This document shows, piece by piece, positions 34,304 through 42,374 of a stretch of DNA of 64,000 nt. The notes under the pieces are model-generated. The model was not told the DNA's origin. It made no database searches and worked only from the letters and a program-made list of their open reading frames with translations. The DNA lies in the NCBI RefSeq assembly GCF_009936215.1, contig NZ_AP019551.1:1698708-1762707 (forward strand), in the 5' to 3' direction. Numbering within the stretch: position 1 is the first letter of the stretch; every line of letters begins with the position of its first letter. The DNA is from Athalassotoga saccharophila. GTDB lineage: Bacteria; Thermotogota; Thermotogae; Mesoaciditogales; Mesoaciditogaceae. Made by a program: the position numbers and the translations under genes.

Positions 34304-35509
34304 TCAAAGTTCAAAAGAAGAATAAACATTCATGTAAACTTCTTTGATGGGCACACGAAAATCAGACGATATTTTCTTGCAATCTTCGTACTCTGGAGAG
34401 AAGTTGACCACCTTTCCGTTAAGCAGTCCGACTTTAACCCTTACCTTTCCCCATTTTGTCTTTACCTCTCTCATTTCCCTTTCGAGAGTTTCCCTCTCGG
34501 CATCAAAGATCCTAACTCCAAGTGTCGTAGTCTCCGTTAAAAGTATGGCATTCAACTTTTCTACATTCTGTTCTTCTGCGATCACGCTTATTTTAATGGC
34601 CGGGCGGTTCTTTTTCATCTGAATAGGTGTAAAATAAACGTCTAAAGCGCCTTCGTGAAATAATTTTTCCATTATCGACTCGTAAAATTGTGGATTCATA
34701 TCATCTATATTCGTCTCTATGACCTTTACCCTTTTAGAAATCCTTTCCACTCTTCCAAGACTTACTCTCAAAAGATTTGGTATCTCTATCTCATAGGTGC
34801 CGGCACCGTATCCGATCTTCTCCACACTCATAAGCGGCCTCGGTCCAAAATAAGAGGACAGCGTCGTTATTATTGCAGCCCCCGTAGGTGTTGTGAGTTC
34901 TTTTTCTGTTCCGCTCGAATATATCGGGACATTCTTTAAAAGTTCGGCGGTGGCCGGAGCCGGAACGGGTAATTTCCCATGTGCGGCCATCACATATCCC
35001 TGACCTGTGTTTATGGGGGAAGCGTATATCCTGTCAATTCCCAGCATTTCGAGTCCTATGACAGATCCCACTATGTCAACGATGGCATCGACCGCCCCAA
35101 CTTCGTGAAAATGAATCTCATTTATATCTGTTCTGTGAACCTTCGCCTCGGCCTTTGCAAGGTTCATAAAGATCGCCTTACTTTTTTCCTTCACGTTCTT
35201 TGAAAGTTCACTCGAGTCTATTATTTTATTTATATCTTCCAGATTTCTTCCGTGATGATGATCGTGATCGCCATGATGATCGTGATCCTCATCGTGATCG
35301 TGATGATGCAATTTCACATCAACGTAGGTTCCTCCTATGTGAGACCTTGAAACTTTTTGAGCCGTTATTTCATACTCATCTTCCAAATGTAATTTTCCAA
35401 GTTCGGATTTCAAAAGTTCAAGATCGAGCCCGAGATCTATCAAAGATCCAAGGGTCATATTTCCGCTTATACCTGAAAACATTTCGAAATAGGCGTCCAC
35501 AAAGATCAC
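34304..35509 (-). CDS. larC: Nickel-pincer cofactor biosynthesis protein LarC (single full-length frame)
   Basis: CTP-dependent nickel insertase that completes the pincer nucleotide cofactor of lactate racemase-type enzymes. The 401-residue protein has FSGISGNMTLGSLIDLG, IHFHEVGAVDAIVDIVGS and TTPTGAAIITTL, and a His/Asp-rich stretch (HHHDHDEDHDHHGDHDHHHG) near 70-90 suited to Ni binding. Lactobacillus larC needs a frameshift joining larC1 and larC2; here both halves lie in one frame. GTG 35509 overlaps larB by GTGA. A GTG three codons in (35500) with GAGGAG eight bases upstream is an alternative start. Confidence 0.92.
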   Translation of the reverse strand: MIFVDAYFEMFSGISGNMTLGSLIDLGLDLELLKSELGKLHLEDEYEITAQKVSRSHIGGTYVDVKLHHHDHDEDHDHHGDHDHHHGRNLEDINKIIDSSELSKNVKEKSKAIFMNLAKAEAKVHRTDINEIHFHEVGAVDAIVDIVGSVIGLEMLGIDRIYASPINTGQGYVMAAHGKLPVPAPATAELLKNVPIYSSGTEKELTTPTGAAIITTLSSYFGPRPLMSVEKIGYGAGTYEIEIPNLLRVSLGRVERISKRVKVIETNIDDMNPQFYESIMEKLFHEGALDVYFTPIQMKKNRPAIKISVIAEEQNVEKLNAILLTETTTLGVRIFDAERETLEREMREVKTKWGKVRVKVGLLNGKVVNFSPEYEDCKKISSDFRVPIKEVYMNVYSSFEL

Positions 35510-36258
35510 TCCTCTCCGATTTTGTTTATGAGACTCGCAAGGTAGGCAGCGCCAAAGCCGTTGTCTATGTTCACAACCCCGATACCGCCAGAACAGTTGT
35601 TGAGCATGGTCAAAAGTGGTGCAAGACCGTTAAAATTGGCACCGTAACCTACACTTGTGGGAACGGCTATGATCGGCTTTTTGACAAGGCCCGCAACTAC
35701 GCTTGGCAAGGCACCGTCCATTCCCGCTATCACGATTATAACCTTTGCACTGTCGAGAAGATCTACATTGTAAAGAATTCTATGAATTCCGGCAACTCCA
35801 ACATCCACAAGTCTTGATACCTTGTTTCCCATTATGCGCGCTGTTTCAAAACATTCCTCCAAAACAGGTAGATCAGACGTTCCCGCACTTATTATCAATA
35901 TAGAACCCTTTTCAGAAGGTTTTTCCCTTTCTATCGTTATGGTCCTCCCGACATGGTTGTATCGGGCCTGCGGGAAGATTTTTTTGACCATTTCGAATGT
36001 AGAATGATTCGCCCTTGTACCGAGCAAATTCAGAGAATATTTTCCCAACTCTTCAAAGATTTTTACGACCTGATCGTCACTTTTGCCCTCGCAAAAGATC
36101 ACCTCTGGAAAATCTCTTCTTCTCGATCTGTCAACATCTACACGCGCAAAATTTATATCTTTATATCCGGGATCTAAGATAAGTTCGATCGCCCTTTCAA
36201 CACCTATTTTTCCCGATTTGAGTTCTTCAAGTATATTTTTTAGATCCTTTCCTATCAT
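35506..36258 (-). CDS. larB: Nickel-pincer cofactor biosynthesis protein LarB
   Basis: Carboxylates and hydrolyses nicotinic acid adenine dinucleotide to start pincer cofactor synthesis. The 250-residue protein resembles PurE (AIR carboxylase) in its C-terminal half: ILIISAGTSDLPVLEECFETA, DVGVAGIHRI, IIVIAGMDGALPSVVAGL and VGYGANFNGLAPLLTMLN. The N-terminal region carries DVDRSRRRDFPEVIFCEGK. The ATG overlaps the larE stop (ATGA) with GAGGTG five bases upstream. The PurE-like active-site layout and the lar neighbours make the call secure. Confidence 0.93.
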   Translation of the reverse strand: MIGKDLKNILEELKSGKIGVERAIELILDPGYKDINFARVDVDRSRRRDFPEVIFCEGKSDDQVVKIFEELGKYSLNLLGTRANHSTFEMVKKIFPQARYNHVGRTITIEREKPSEKGSILIISAGTSDLPVLEECFETARIMGNKVSRLVDVGVAGIHRILYNVDLLDSAKVIIVIAGMDGALPSVVAGLVKKPIIAVPTSVGYGANFNGLAPLLTMLNNCSGGIGVVNIDNGFGAAYLASLINKIGEE

Positions 36259-37061
36259 TTTAACACCTCATTTAAACTCCCACTTCTGTATCCTTCAAGA
36301 TCAAGGGTAACATAATTGAAGCCCATTTCCTTTGCCATCTTTACTATTTGATCTTTATTTTCCATCAACTTAGAAAAGTCTTCTGGTAATACTTCTATTC
36401 TCAAAGTCCTCTCATCGTGGTATCTCGCCCTGTGAACTTTGAGATTCAAAGTCTCGAGATACGACTCCATCTTTGAAATCTTTCCAATTTTTTCCATCGT
36501 TATTCTTGTGCCGTATGGAAAACGAGTTGCAAGACATGTCTGAGGGAATTTGTCCCAGGTCGGAAGATTCATTTGTTTCGAAAGTTCTCTTATCTCTTCC
36601 TTTGTCAATTTTGTATCCTTCAAAGGACTTAATATGCCGAGTTCAGAAAGGGCTTTAAGGCCGGGCCTGTAATCTTTGGATATATCATCGTAATTGGTAC
36701 CATCAACTATGACCATTCCTTCCCTTTGCGCGATCTCTTTTAACTTTGAAAAGGTCATGTATTTACAATAATAGCACCTCAGAGGATCATTTTTGGCAAA
36801 ATCTTCATTCATAGTTTCGTCCAGATCTATTATCATATGCTTTACGTTCAACTCTTTTGCGATTTTAATGGCCTGAGAATTTTCATTTTCAAATCTTATG
36901 GGAGAAGAAACCGTCACAGCCATAACGTTATCTCTTCCAAGAGTATCAAGCGCGAATTTAAGAAGAAAGGTGCTATCCACCCCTCCCGAAAAGGCCACAA
37001 CGACCTTTTTCATCTTTATCAACGAAGACCTCAAATCTTCTATTTTTTCTTCCTTTTTCAT
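36255..37061 (-). CDS. larE: ATP-dependent sacrificial sulfur transferase LarE, three-cysteine type
   Basis: Adds sulfur to the pincer nucleotide precursor. The 268-residue PP-loop protein has AFSGGVDSTFLLK (residues ~23-35), PLRCYYCK with Cys96 and Cys99, and PQTCLATRFPYG with Cys176. Lactobacillus LarE sacrifices its single conserved cysteine at the last position. The extra CxxC here fits the [4Fe-4S]-dependent LarE group, which can donate sulfur catalytically. GGAGGATG lies upstream of the ATG. No larA (lactate racemase-type apoenzyme) is in the window, so the client enzyme is encoded elsewhere. Confidence 0.92.
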   Translation of the reverse strand: MKKEEKIEDLRSSLIKMKKVVVAFSGGVDSTFLLKFALDTLGRDNVMAVTVSSPIRFENENSQAIKIAKELNVKHMIIDLDETMNEDFAKNDPLRCYYCKYMTFSKLKEIAQREGMVIVDGTNYDDISKDYRPGLKALSELGILSPLKDTKLTKEEIRELSKQMNLPTWDKFPQTCLATRFPYGTRITMEKIGKISKMESYLETLNLKVHRARYHDERTLRIEVLPEDFSKLMENKDQIVKMAKEMGFNYVTLDLEGYRSGSLNEVLK

Positions 37062-37084
37062 TTCAACACATCCTCCACATATTT

Positions 37085-37115
37085 TAAAGCCCCGCTTTTA
37101 CGGGGCTTTATTTTT
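37085..37115. terminator. Hairpin between the radical SAM gene and larE
   Basis: TAAAGCCCCG / CGGGGCTTTA stem with a 6-base loop. On the plus strand it ends in TTTTT. On the minus strand, where the flanking genes lie, only a short U run inside the stem foot follows (CTTTAAAAT). It probably ends the radical SAM transcript and separates it from the lar genes. Confidence 0.7.
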
Positions 37116-37127
37116 ATGAATTCTCTT

Positions 37128-38681
37128 TTACTTTCCTACCGCACCTGTTTTTTCAAGGTGTTTGACTTCTTTTATCGCGGCCTGAAGGAAATCGTAATCG
37201 AGAATGAAAGGATATTTCTTTGCCCATTCGAAGATCTTGTCAGGATTGTTCTGGAACCACAATCTGTCAAGTCCTTCTCCATGTGAAGTGCCTTTTTGCT
37301 TTATCTCTTCTATATTTTTCGTGAATTCTTTCTCCCATACAGGGTCAAGTTCTTTGTGAATGTTCTTGGAATATTCATCAAGTGCCGGTACGAGTTTTGT
37401 GACGACCAGTTCGGATGCACCCTTGTCTGTCGATTTCGCATGATGCTTTGCAACGACCTCTCTTAAGACCCACGGATTGTCTATTATCATACAAGGGGTA
37501 AGAAGGTTGTCCGAATGTGGCTGGTGGAACCTTATATCGGCAAGGAATGGAGATTGCAGAATTTCAACGAGAGACTTTTCTTTTATATTGTCAGTTGCGA
37601 AATGGGTAAATATACATGGTTCAACGTATCCTTCGCTGTTTATGTGAAGGTACCTTCTTCCTCCGGCTATACATCCACCAACGGAAGGCGCGTCATTCCA
37701 AAAGTCCATAAGGAAGTATGGCTTTCTTGCCCTTAGCGATCTTACAAAATCTCCCATTGCCTTTCTCTGGGATGGAAGAGGCATAAGATCAACTTCTGGA
37801 TCCCTTCCAACTGGCATAAAGAGGAAAAGCCACGAGAAGAAAGCGCCCTTCTCTATCCAGAAATCGTAAAGTTCATCGGAGGTCAACTGTTCAAAATTCG
37901 TTCTCATGAAGACAAATGAATTCCCGAAGATAACTCCCCTTTCTCTTAGCCTGTCGGCCGCAGCGAGGACTTTAGCGTAGACGCCTTTTCCCCTTATGTA
38001 ATCGGTCTCCTCTTCCCAGCCATTCACGCTAAGAACTGGATAAACGTTTCCGAGTTCTCTTATCTGATCGGCAACTTTGTCAGTTATAAAGGTTGAATTG
38101 GTGAAGATCATGAAAAGTGCATCGTTGTGCTTCTTTATGAGAGGATAAAGTTCTGCCCATCTGACGAATGGCTCTCCACCAAGGATCGTGTAGAAATACG
38201 TTCCTATTGCCTTTCCCTGTGTTATTATACTGTCCACAAGTTCGATTGGCATATCATCCTGTCTTGAATATTCGCTCGCATAGCAACCTATACAGTTGAG
38301 ATTGCATCTCATCGTTGGACTTATAAGGATCGTGTAGGGAGCGGCAAATCCATTCTTGGCTATCGTTTCTTCTTTATTGTATTTGAGCCAGCCGAGGTTT
38401 ACATTTATAAGGAAGTTTGTAAAGAAGGTCTTGACCACATGTTTGTCCTTCTTGAAAAGGTTTATAAGCCATTGTCTTGAACCCGGATTCTTCTGAACCC
38501 AGTCCGCGAATTTAGAAAGATTATCAGTTCCTCCTATGGTATGCTCTAATTTTTTTAGGGATTCAATGGCTTTATCAAAATTCGCTTCCGGATCTTTAAC
38601 TATATAATCTATATACCCTCCAAGAACTGCATTGATAGCCATCTTTGTAGCCTTATCCTTGATTTCACTGCCTATTCCCAT
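37128..38681 (-). CDS. Radical SAM protein with C-terminal SPASM-like cysteines, unknown substrate
   Basis: 517-residue radical SAM enzyme. The cluster motif CNLNCIGC (CxxxCxxC) lies near residue 130 after a ~120-residue helical N-terminal region (KLEHTIGGTDNLSKFADWVQ). ILGGEPFVRW is the GGE-like SAM contact. GGCIAGGRRYLHINSEGYVEPCIFTHF and TPCMIIDN supply SPASM/twitch-type auxiliary cluster ligands. The long N- and C-terminal extensions are unusual. It stands alone with its own near-consensus promoter, an operator-like palindrome and a terminator; no peptide substrate gene is evident. Family certain, reaction unknown. ATG 38681 has AAAGGAG upstream. Confidence 0.85.
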   Translation of the reverse strand: MGIGSEIKDKATKMAINAVLGGYIDYIVKDPEANFDKAIESLKKLEHTIGGTDNLSKFADWVQKNPGSRQWLINLFKKDKHVVKTFFTNFLINVNLGWLKYNKEETIAKNGFAAPYTILISPTMRCNLNCIGCYASEYSRQDDMPIELVDSIITQGKAIGTYFYTILGGEPFVRWAELYPLIKKHNDALFMIFTNSTFITDKVADQIRELGNVYPVLSVNGWEEETDYIRGKGVYAKVLAAADRLRERGVIFGNSFVFMRTNFEQLTSDELYDFWIEKGAFFSWLFLFMPVGRDPEVDLMPLPSQRKAMGDFVRSLRARKPYFLMDFWNDAPSVGGCIAGGRRYLHINSEGYVEPCIFTHFATDNIKEKSLVEILQSPFLADIRFHQPHSDNLLTPCMIIDNPWVLREVVAKHHAKSTDKGASELVVTKLVPALDEYSKNIHKELDPVWEKEFTKNIEEIKQKGTSHGEGLDRLWFQNNPDKIFEWAKKYPFILDYDFLQAAIKEVKHLEKTGAVGK

Positions 38682-38714
38682 TCAGATCATACTCCTTTCC
38701 TTGTCCGTCGAAAA

Positions 38715-38776
38715 TTTTACCGAACGGTCAAAATTAAACTCAAGTTCATTGTACAAAAATTTTTTTCTTTTGTCAA
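38715..38776 (-). promoter_or_regulatory. Near-consensus promoter with TetR-type operator before the radical SAM gene
   Basis: -35 TTGACA (38776-38771), 17-base spacer, -10 TACAAT (38753-38748). Nine bases after the expected start, TTTGACCGTTCGGTAAAA (38732-38715) is a near palindrome with ACCG / CGGT arms. Its shape resembles TTTGACTGGAAGGTCAAA in front of tetR. Confidence 0.75.
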
Positions 38777-38810
38777 TAGGTCTATTTGGAAAAGATTTTC
38801 GAACATCGAA

Positions 38811-39950
38811 TCATCCTCCAAAATACGGGACATACATGCTGTTTACCTCTATTTTCCATAAAGGGGCAGATGAAAGATTTTTGAATTCGTTCTCCGTTAT
38901 CATTGGCTGTCTCCAAAATCCATTGTCTCCCCAAGAAGTTCCCCACGAATTTTCAAGAATCCACACAGGTCCATAATCGATCCCGTCGTACGTCCAGTTA
39001 TCATCCCAGCCTACAAGAAGAGCGGCATGACCTCCTTCAAATTGTGCCGATGGTGAAGGTCCTGGATATACCCAACCATTTGGGCCGGCAGGCTCATTCA
39101 AATCGAATGTGTCGAAGTCAGAGTAGACGTCTAACTGGACTGCGAGTCCACCGTACTCGATTATTGCGCTCTTTATCGTGTTTATAAAGGTTGTATAACT
39201 TGAAAATTGCCATGGATTTATCACAAGCGTAGAGACAGGCTTCACAAGATGGTAAGGCCATGAATCATTTGATGGATCCCATAAAATGTATGGATATCCA
39301 ACTTCATTGCCTTGAGAATTTAGATAATACCCGTAATAGAGAAAATCACTGGCCAGAGGGACTCCGCGTCTTACAAGATTATAAAACGCGAAAAACAAAT
39401 TTCCACCTTCATCTTCATTTGTTTCCTGATAGGAAAGAGTTTTGTTCCCGATTATATTCCAGTTTGCGTTGTTGTAAGAGACAAACTGGGTCGAAAGAGC
39501 CGGAGAGGAAGGGTTCGATATGAACGGGTAATCGGATTGAACTCGGGCACTTCCAAGTTGGACTTCCATAGCGCTTTCGAGAGATTCAACAGTTGCAAAT
39601 GCCCAGCATGTGTTGTTGTATCCCTGATCACCAACGTCGGGGATATTCCCACCCTTGGAAAATGTCAAAAGATTCGGGTTGTAATCACTCGGCAAAGATG
39701 AGAGCACAGGACCAAGCAGTACCTGTTGGGTCAAGGAGATCTCGTTTTGGGAAGCGATAAGTTGTGGCAGGACTTCTGTGCCTGAAGAGAATGGTCTTAC
39801 GTTCTCAAACCATTGCTCGAGAAAATCGCGTGGCATTAGTATATTACCGAGAGCAGGGCGGATTTGAGAGGTACTTCGATTAATCAACATACAGCCCGAA
39901 AGTAAAAGAATCAAAATCATTATCGAGATCAAAAAAATCGCTTTTCTCAT
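38811..39950 (-). CDS. Papain-like (C1A) cysteine peptidase lipoprotein
   Basis: 379-residue extracytoplasmic peptidase. ATG 39950 with GGAGG upstream gives a lipoprotein signal peptide MRKAIFLISIMILILLLSGC with the lipid-anchored Cys20. The catalytic Cys is at ~115 in GDQGYNNTCWAFATVESLE (papain: QGxCGSCWAF), His in FEGGHAALLVGWDD and Asn in ILENSWGTSWGDNGF. It would sit on the outer face of a membrane and degrade proteins or peptides. It follows the beta-propeller lipoprotein with a one-base overlap (TAATG), implying joint function. No propeptide inhibitor domain is obvious, although residues 25-100 could serve as one. Confidence 0.88.
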   Translation of the reverse strand: MRKAIFLISIMILILLLSGCMLINRSTSQIRPALGNILMPRDFLEQWFENVRPFSSGTEVLPQLIASQNEISLTQQVLLGPVLSSLPSDYNPNLLTFSKGGNIPDVGDQGYNNTCWAFATVESLESAMEVQLGSARVQSDYPFISNPSSPALSTQFVSYNNANWNIIGNKTLSYQETNEDEGGNLFFAFYNLVRRGVPLASDFLYYGYYLNSQGNEVGYPYILWDPSNDSWPYHLVKPVSTLVINPWQFSSYTTFINTIKSAIIEYGGLAVQLDVYSDFDTFDLNEPAGPNGWVYPGPSPSAQFEGGHAALLVGWDDNWTYDGIDYGPVWILENSWGTSWGDNGFWRQPMITENEFKNLSSAPLWKIEVNSMYVPYFGG

Positions 39951-41098
39951 TACTGCCTCCCCGTATGATAAATATCGTGCATGAACATGGGCCATCCAGC
40001 GGCAGGCATCGATTCAAATACGGATATTTCATAGAATTTTCCGTTATCGCATCCGAAGTATATCTTACCGTTGTAAAGGACGGGATTCGATTCGACGCTA
40101 TATCCCACATTCACGTGACCCAAAATCTGGCCGGAGGGATCTATCTCATAAAATTCGTATCCCGATGCGACGTAAATTGCATTTTCTCCAATTAGCGCAG
40201 ATGACGATATGCCACCTTCAGAATTAAGATTCACACTCCACAAAATTTGACCATTTTTGGAGTTTATCGCGTAAAAATTTCCATCAATAGTTCCAATGTA
40301 GACAACCCCATTTTGAGAGATTACGGGACTGCCGTAAATTTGAGATCCGTCTAAAGGATCTCTCCATCTTAAAGTTCCATCGGGACTGAAAGAGTACAGG
40401 CCATCTGATCCAACATATATATCCCCATCAATTCCGATCGCCGCTGATGCATAAATTGGACCTGCAGTTTTGTACTGCCAGAGGATATTTCCAGAATTCA
40501 GGTTGACTGCATAAAAGATACCGCTATCTGAGCCGACAAAAAGGTTGATCCCGTTTGTAACAGGGCTTGCCCATATACCGCTCCCATTTGTGCCAACCGT
40601 TACAAGATAGGTCTTTGTCATTTCCGCCTCATTTATTTTGAAGATGTTACCGTAATTATCGATGACATAGACATTCCCATCGACGATGATCGGTGCCGAT
40701 ATCAGAGGATAATATGAAACCATCATCGTTTTGTAATTTGTAAATGGATAAGAGGCGTAAATCAACTGACCTTCATTGTTACCGACAAAGACCATATCAT
40801 TTGTGGCATCTATTGAAGGAGATGAATAAACTCCCGCATTACTCGAAAAGCACCAAGAAGCGGTAGATGAAATGACAAAAAGACCGCGTTGACCGCCCAC
40901 GAATACGTCTCCATTTTCCGAGACTGCAGGAGAAGAATATATCTGTCCTGTTGCCATAGGATTTTGTGGATTCACAAGTTCAAAACTTTTTACAGTGCCT
41001 ATAGAAGAAAGACCCGATTGCAATTTCACACATCCAGAAAGCATTAAAACGATAAACAAAATCGAAAAAAATAAAAGAAAAAGATTCAGCCTTTTCAA
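39950..41098 (-). CDS. PQQ-type beta-propeller lipoprotein
   Basis: 382-residue lipoprotein. The frame extends upstream, but TTG 41098 has GAGGTG six bases before it and begins a lipobox signal (LFFSILFIVLMLSGC, Cys23). The rest is seven to eight repeats of the PQQ-like blade, each with a G-x-(I/V)-Y/F-V-G strand then L-x-W or similar: VFVGGQRGLFVIS, LFVGSDSGIFYAVN, VYIGTIDGNFYAIN, IYFGCDNGKFYEIS. Such propellers are protein- or carbohydrate-binding scaffolds. PQQ itself need not be bound. It is encoded directly before the papain-like lipoprotein, so substrate presentation or complex formation is a reasonable guess. No enzymatic residues are seen. Confidence 0.85.
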   Translation of the reverse strand: MKRLNLFLLFFSILFIVLMLSGCVKLQSGLSSIGTVKSFELVNPQNPMATGQIYSSPAVSENGDVFVGGQRGLFVISSTASWCFSSNAGVYSSPSIDATNDMVFVGNNEGQLIYASYPFTNYKTMMVSYYPLISAPIIVDGNVYVIDNYGNIFKINEAEMTKTYLVTVGTNGSGIWASPVTNGINLFVGSDSGIFYAVNLNSGNILWQYKTAGPIYASAAIGIDGDIYVGSDGLYSFSPDGTLRWRDPLDGSQIYGSPVISQNGVVYIGTIDGNFYAINSKNGQILWSVNLNSEGGISSSALIGENAIYVASGYEFYEIDPSGQILGHVNVGYSVESNPVLYNGKIYFGCDNGKFYEISVFESMPAAGWPMFMHDIYHTGRQ

Positions 41099-41130
41099 TT
41101 TGCGCACCTCAAAGATTGAAAATACCAATT

Positions 41131-41160
41131 TAGTATACCAAAAAAATTCACATTCTGAAT
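41131..41160 (-). promoter_or_regulatory. Recurring promoter element before the propeller/peptidase operon
   Basis: Minus strand: ATTCAGAATG, then TGAATTTT, then TTTGG and -10 TATACT (41137-41132), ~33 bases before the TTG start. With one base deleted it matches the element at 43967-43998 and 63080-63111 at about 24-25 positions. Confidence 0.6.
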
Positions 41161-41226
41161 CAATGTTTATAAAGTTGTGAAATAGAGCATAAGACAAAAA
41201 CATCACTTTTTTCTCGACATAATTTG

Positions 41227-41235
41227 TGGTATAAT
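41227..41235 (+). promoter_or_regulatory. Extended -10 promoter of the Rrf2 operon
   Basis: TGGTATAAT, 23 bases before the Rrf2 start codon, with only a T-run at -35. It diverges from the propeller operon promoter about 90 bases away. Confidence 0.6.
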
Positions 41236-41257
41236 TTTCTGCGAGGTGATCAATTGA

Positions 41258-41701
41258 ATGCTTGATTTGTCCACAAAAAGTTCTTATGCGACCCGTGCAG
41301 TTTATGAACTCGCAAGGGCCTGGAATAAAGGACTTGAGAAATTGACTTTGAAAGAGATAGTCTCCAAGCAGGATGTGCCAACGGATTACATGGAGAAATT
41401 ACTTTTTCAGTTGAAAAAGGCGGGAATAGTCGTCACCATTAGAGGGAAAAATGGAGGATACGCGCTTGCGAAAAAACCTTCGGAGATAAGAATCTCCGAT
41501 ATCATTACTTTAATGGAAAATCCTACCAAAAGACTCAATTGCCTTGAGAGAGATAAGGGAAAGCAGCGGTGCGATATGTTCGATTACTGCATGATAAAAT
41601 ATGTCTGGAATGATGCCTATATGGCCATGACAAAGGCTCTTTCCAAATATACCTTTCAAGATTTAATCGATATGGAAAACAAATATTCGGCAAGATCATG
41701 A
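41258..41701 (+). CDS. Rrf2-family transcriptional regulator with three cysteines
   Basis: 147-residue winged-helix regulator. The HTH region is LTLKEIVSKQDVPTDYMEKLLFQLKKAGIV and the wing is RGKNGGYALAK, both typical of Rrf2/IscR. Cysteines at ~95, 105 and 111 (C-X9-C-X5-C) could bind an Fe-S cluster, as in IscR or NsrR, though the first spacing is longer than the C-X5-C-X5-C of IscR. The ATG follows GAGGTG by nine bases. It leads a three-gene operon ending in rubredoxin, so redox, iron or NO sensing is a fair inference. Confidence 0.9.
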   Translation: MLDLSTKSSYATRAVYELARAWNKGLEKLTLKEIVSKQDVPTDYMEKLLFQLKKAGIVVTIRGKNGGYALAKKPSEIRISDIITLMENPTKRLNCLERDKGKQRCDMFDYCMIKYVWNDAYMAMTKALSKYTFQDLIDMENKYSARS

Positions 41702-42138
41702 AGGAACTTTTAATAGACAGAAGCCAGGATTTTTTTCTTGTACTTGAGAGGGACAAATCAAATTGGCCCGATTTTTATTTTGAGTATGTCAAAAATGCGC
41801 CTTACATCTTTTCAAAGTATCACCAGATTTTTGGCCTTGACAATCAAAAAATATCCGATCACATAAGGCACTTTGAAAGAAGGTTTGTCGATAAGGTCTT
41901 TCAAAATCTTTCATATTTGGGCCCTTACAAATACGAAGTCGCAAGATCCTTTGTATCCAAATCAAATGAATTAGGACTCGATCCTGCCGGTTTTCATATC
42001 TACATCGTAGGCGCTCTCGACATTGAGCCGGTCATAAGGATAGACGAAAATAATATGATGATAGATGTACTTTCTCTCTTCAGAGAAGGCTTTGAGAATT
42101 TGGAAAAATTGGTTTTTGAAAAAATAAGAGGGAGATGA
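41698..42138 (+). CDS. Uncharacterised protein between Rrf2 and rubredoxin
   Basis: 146-residue soluble protein that I do not recognise. It has no signal peptide, membrane segment or cysteine. It is acidic/basic mixed and largely helical by composition, with aromatic-rich [19 protein letters not shown] at the N-terminus and [20 protein letters not shown] towards the end. The start overlaps the Rrf2 stop (ATGA) and its end overlaps the rubredoxin region, so it is translated as part of the same operon. Possibly a redox or metal stress partner of the rubredoxin, based only on context. Confidence 0.7.
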   Translation: MKELLIDRSQDFFLVLERDKSNWPDFYFEYVKNAPYIFSKYHQIFGLDNQKISDHIRHFERRFVDKVFQNLSYLGPYKYEVARSFVSKSNELGLDPAGFHIYIVGALDIEPVIRIDENNMMIDVLSLFREGFENLEKLVFEKIRGR

Positions 42139-42143
42139 TCTTA

Positions 42144-42317
42144 ATGGCAGAAGATATGAGAAGTTATGTCTGCACCGTTTGCGGGTATGTCTACGATCCC
42201 AAAAAAGGAGATCCGGATAATGGCATCAAGCCGGGAACGCCTTTTTCCAAATTACCTGACGACTGGGTCTGTCCGGATTGTGGCGCTCCCAAGGATGCCT
42301 TTGAACCGATAGATTGA
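42144..42317 (+). CDS. Rubredoxin
   Basis: 57-residue one-iron electron carrier. The two Cys pairs that bind iron are [10 protein letters not shown] and [11 protein letters not shown], with the conserved [23 protein letters not shown]-type middle. ATG 42144 is preferred over one three codons earlier because GGGAG lies nine bases upstream. It is last in the Rrf2-unknown-rubredoxin operon and is followed directly by a terminator. It likely passes electrons to an oxygen- or peroxide-detoxifying enzyme not in the window. Confidence 0.95.
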   Translation: MAEDMRSYVCTVCGYVYDPKKGDPDNGIKPGTPFSKLPDDWVCPDCGAPKDAFEPID

Positions 42318-42323
42318 AATAAT

Positions 42324-42356
42324 AAAATAACTCCACTTTCGTGGAGTTATTTTTTA
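42324..42356. terminator. Bidirectional terminator between rubredoxin and htrA
   Basis: A 13-bp stem with CACTTTCGTG at its top (loop TTTC, core ATAACTCCAC / GTGGAGTTAT), flanked by A and T runs. It ends the plus-strand rubredoxin operon and the minus-strand htrA gene. Confidence 0.9.
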
Positions 42357-42374
42357 GGGGGAGGGATTGGAAGA

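Noticed and set aside
35500-35509. larC1/larC2 programmed frameshift as in Lactobacillus
   Set aside because: larC is continuous over 401 codons with both domains, so no slippage is needed.
35200-35817. 205-codon plus-strand frame opposite larC and larB
   Set aside because: It is the antisense of two well-matched lar genes; its Asp/Arg/His run is only the complement of the larC His/Asp codons.
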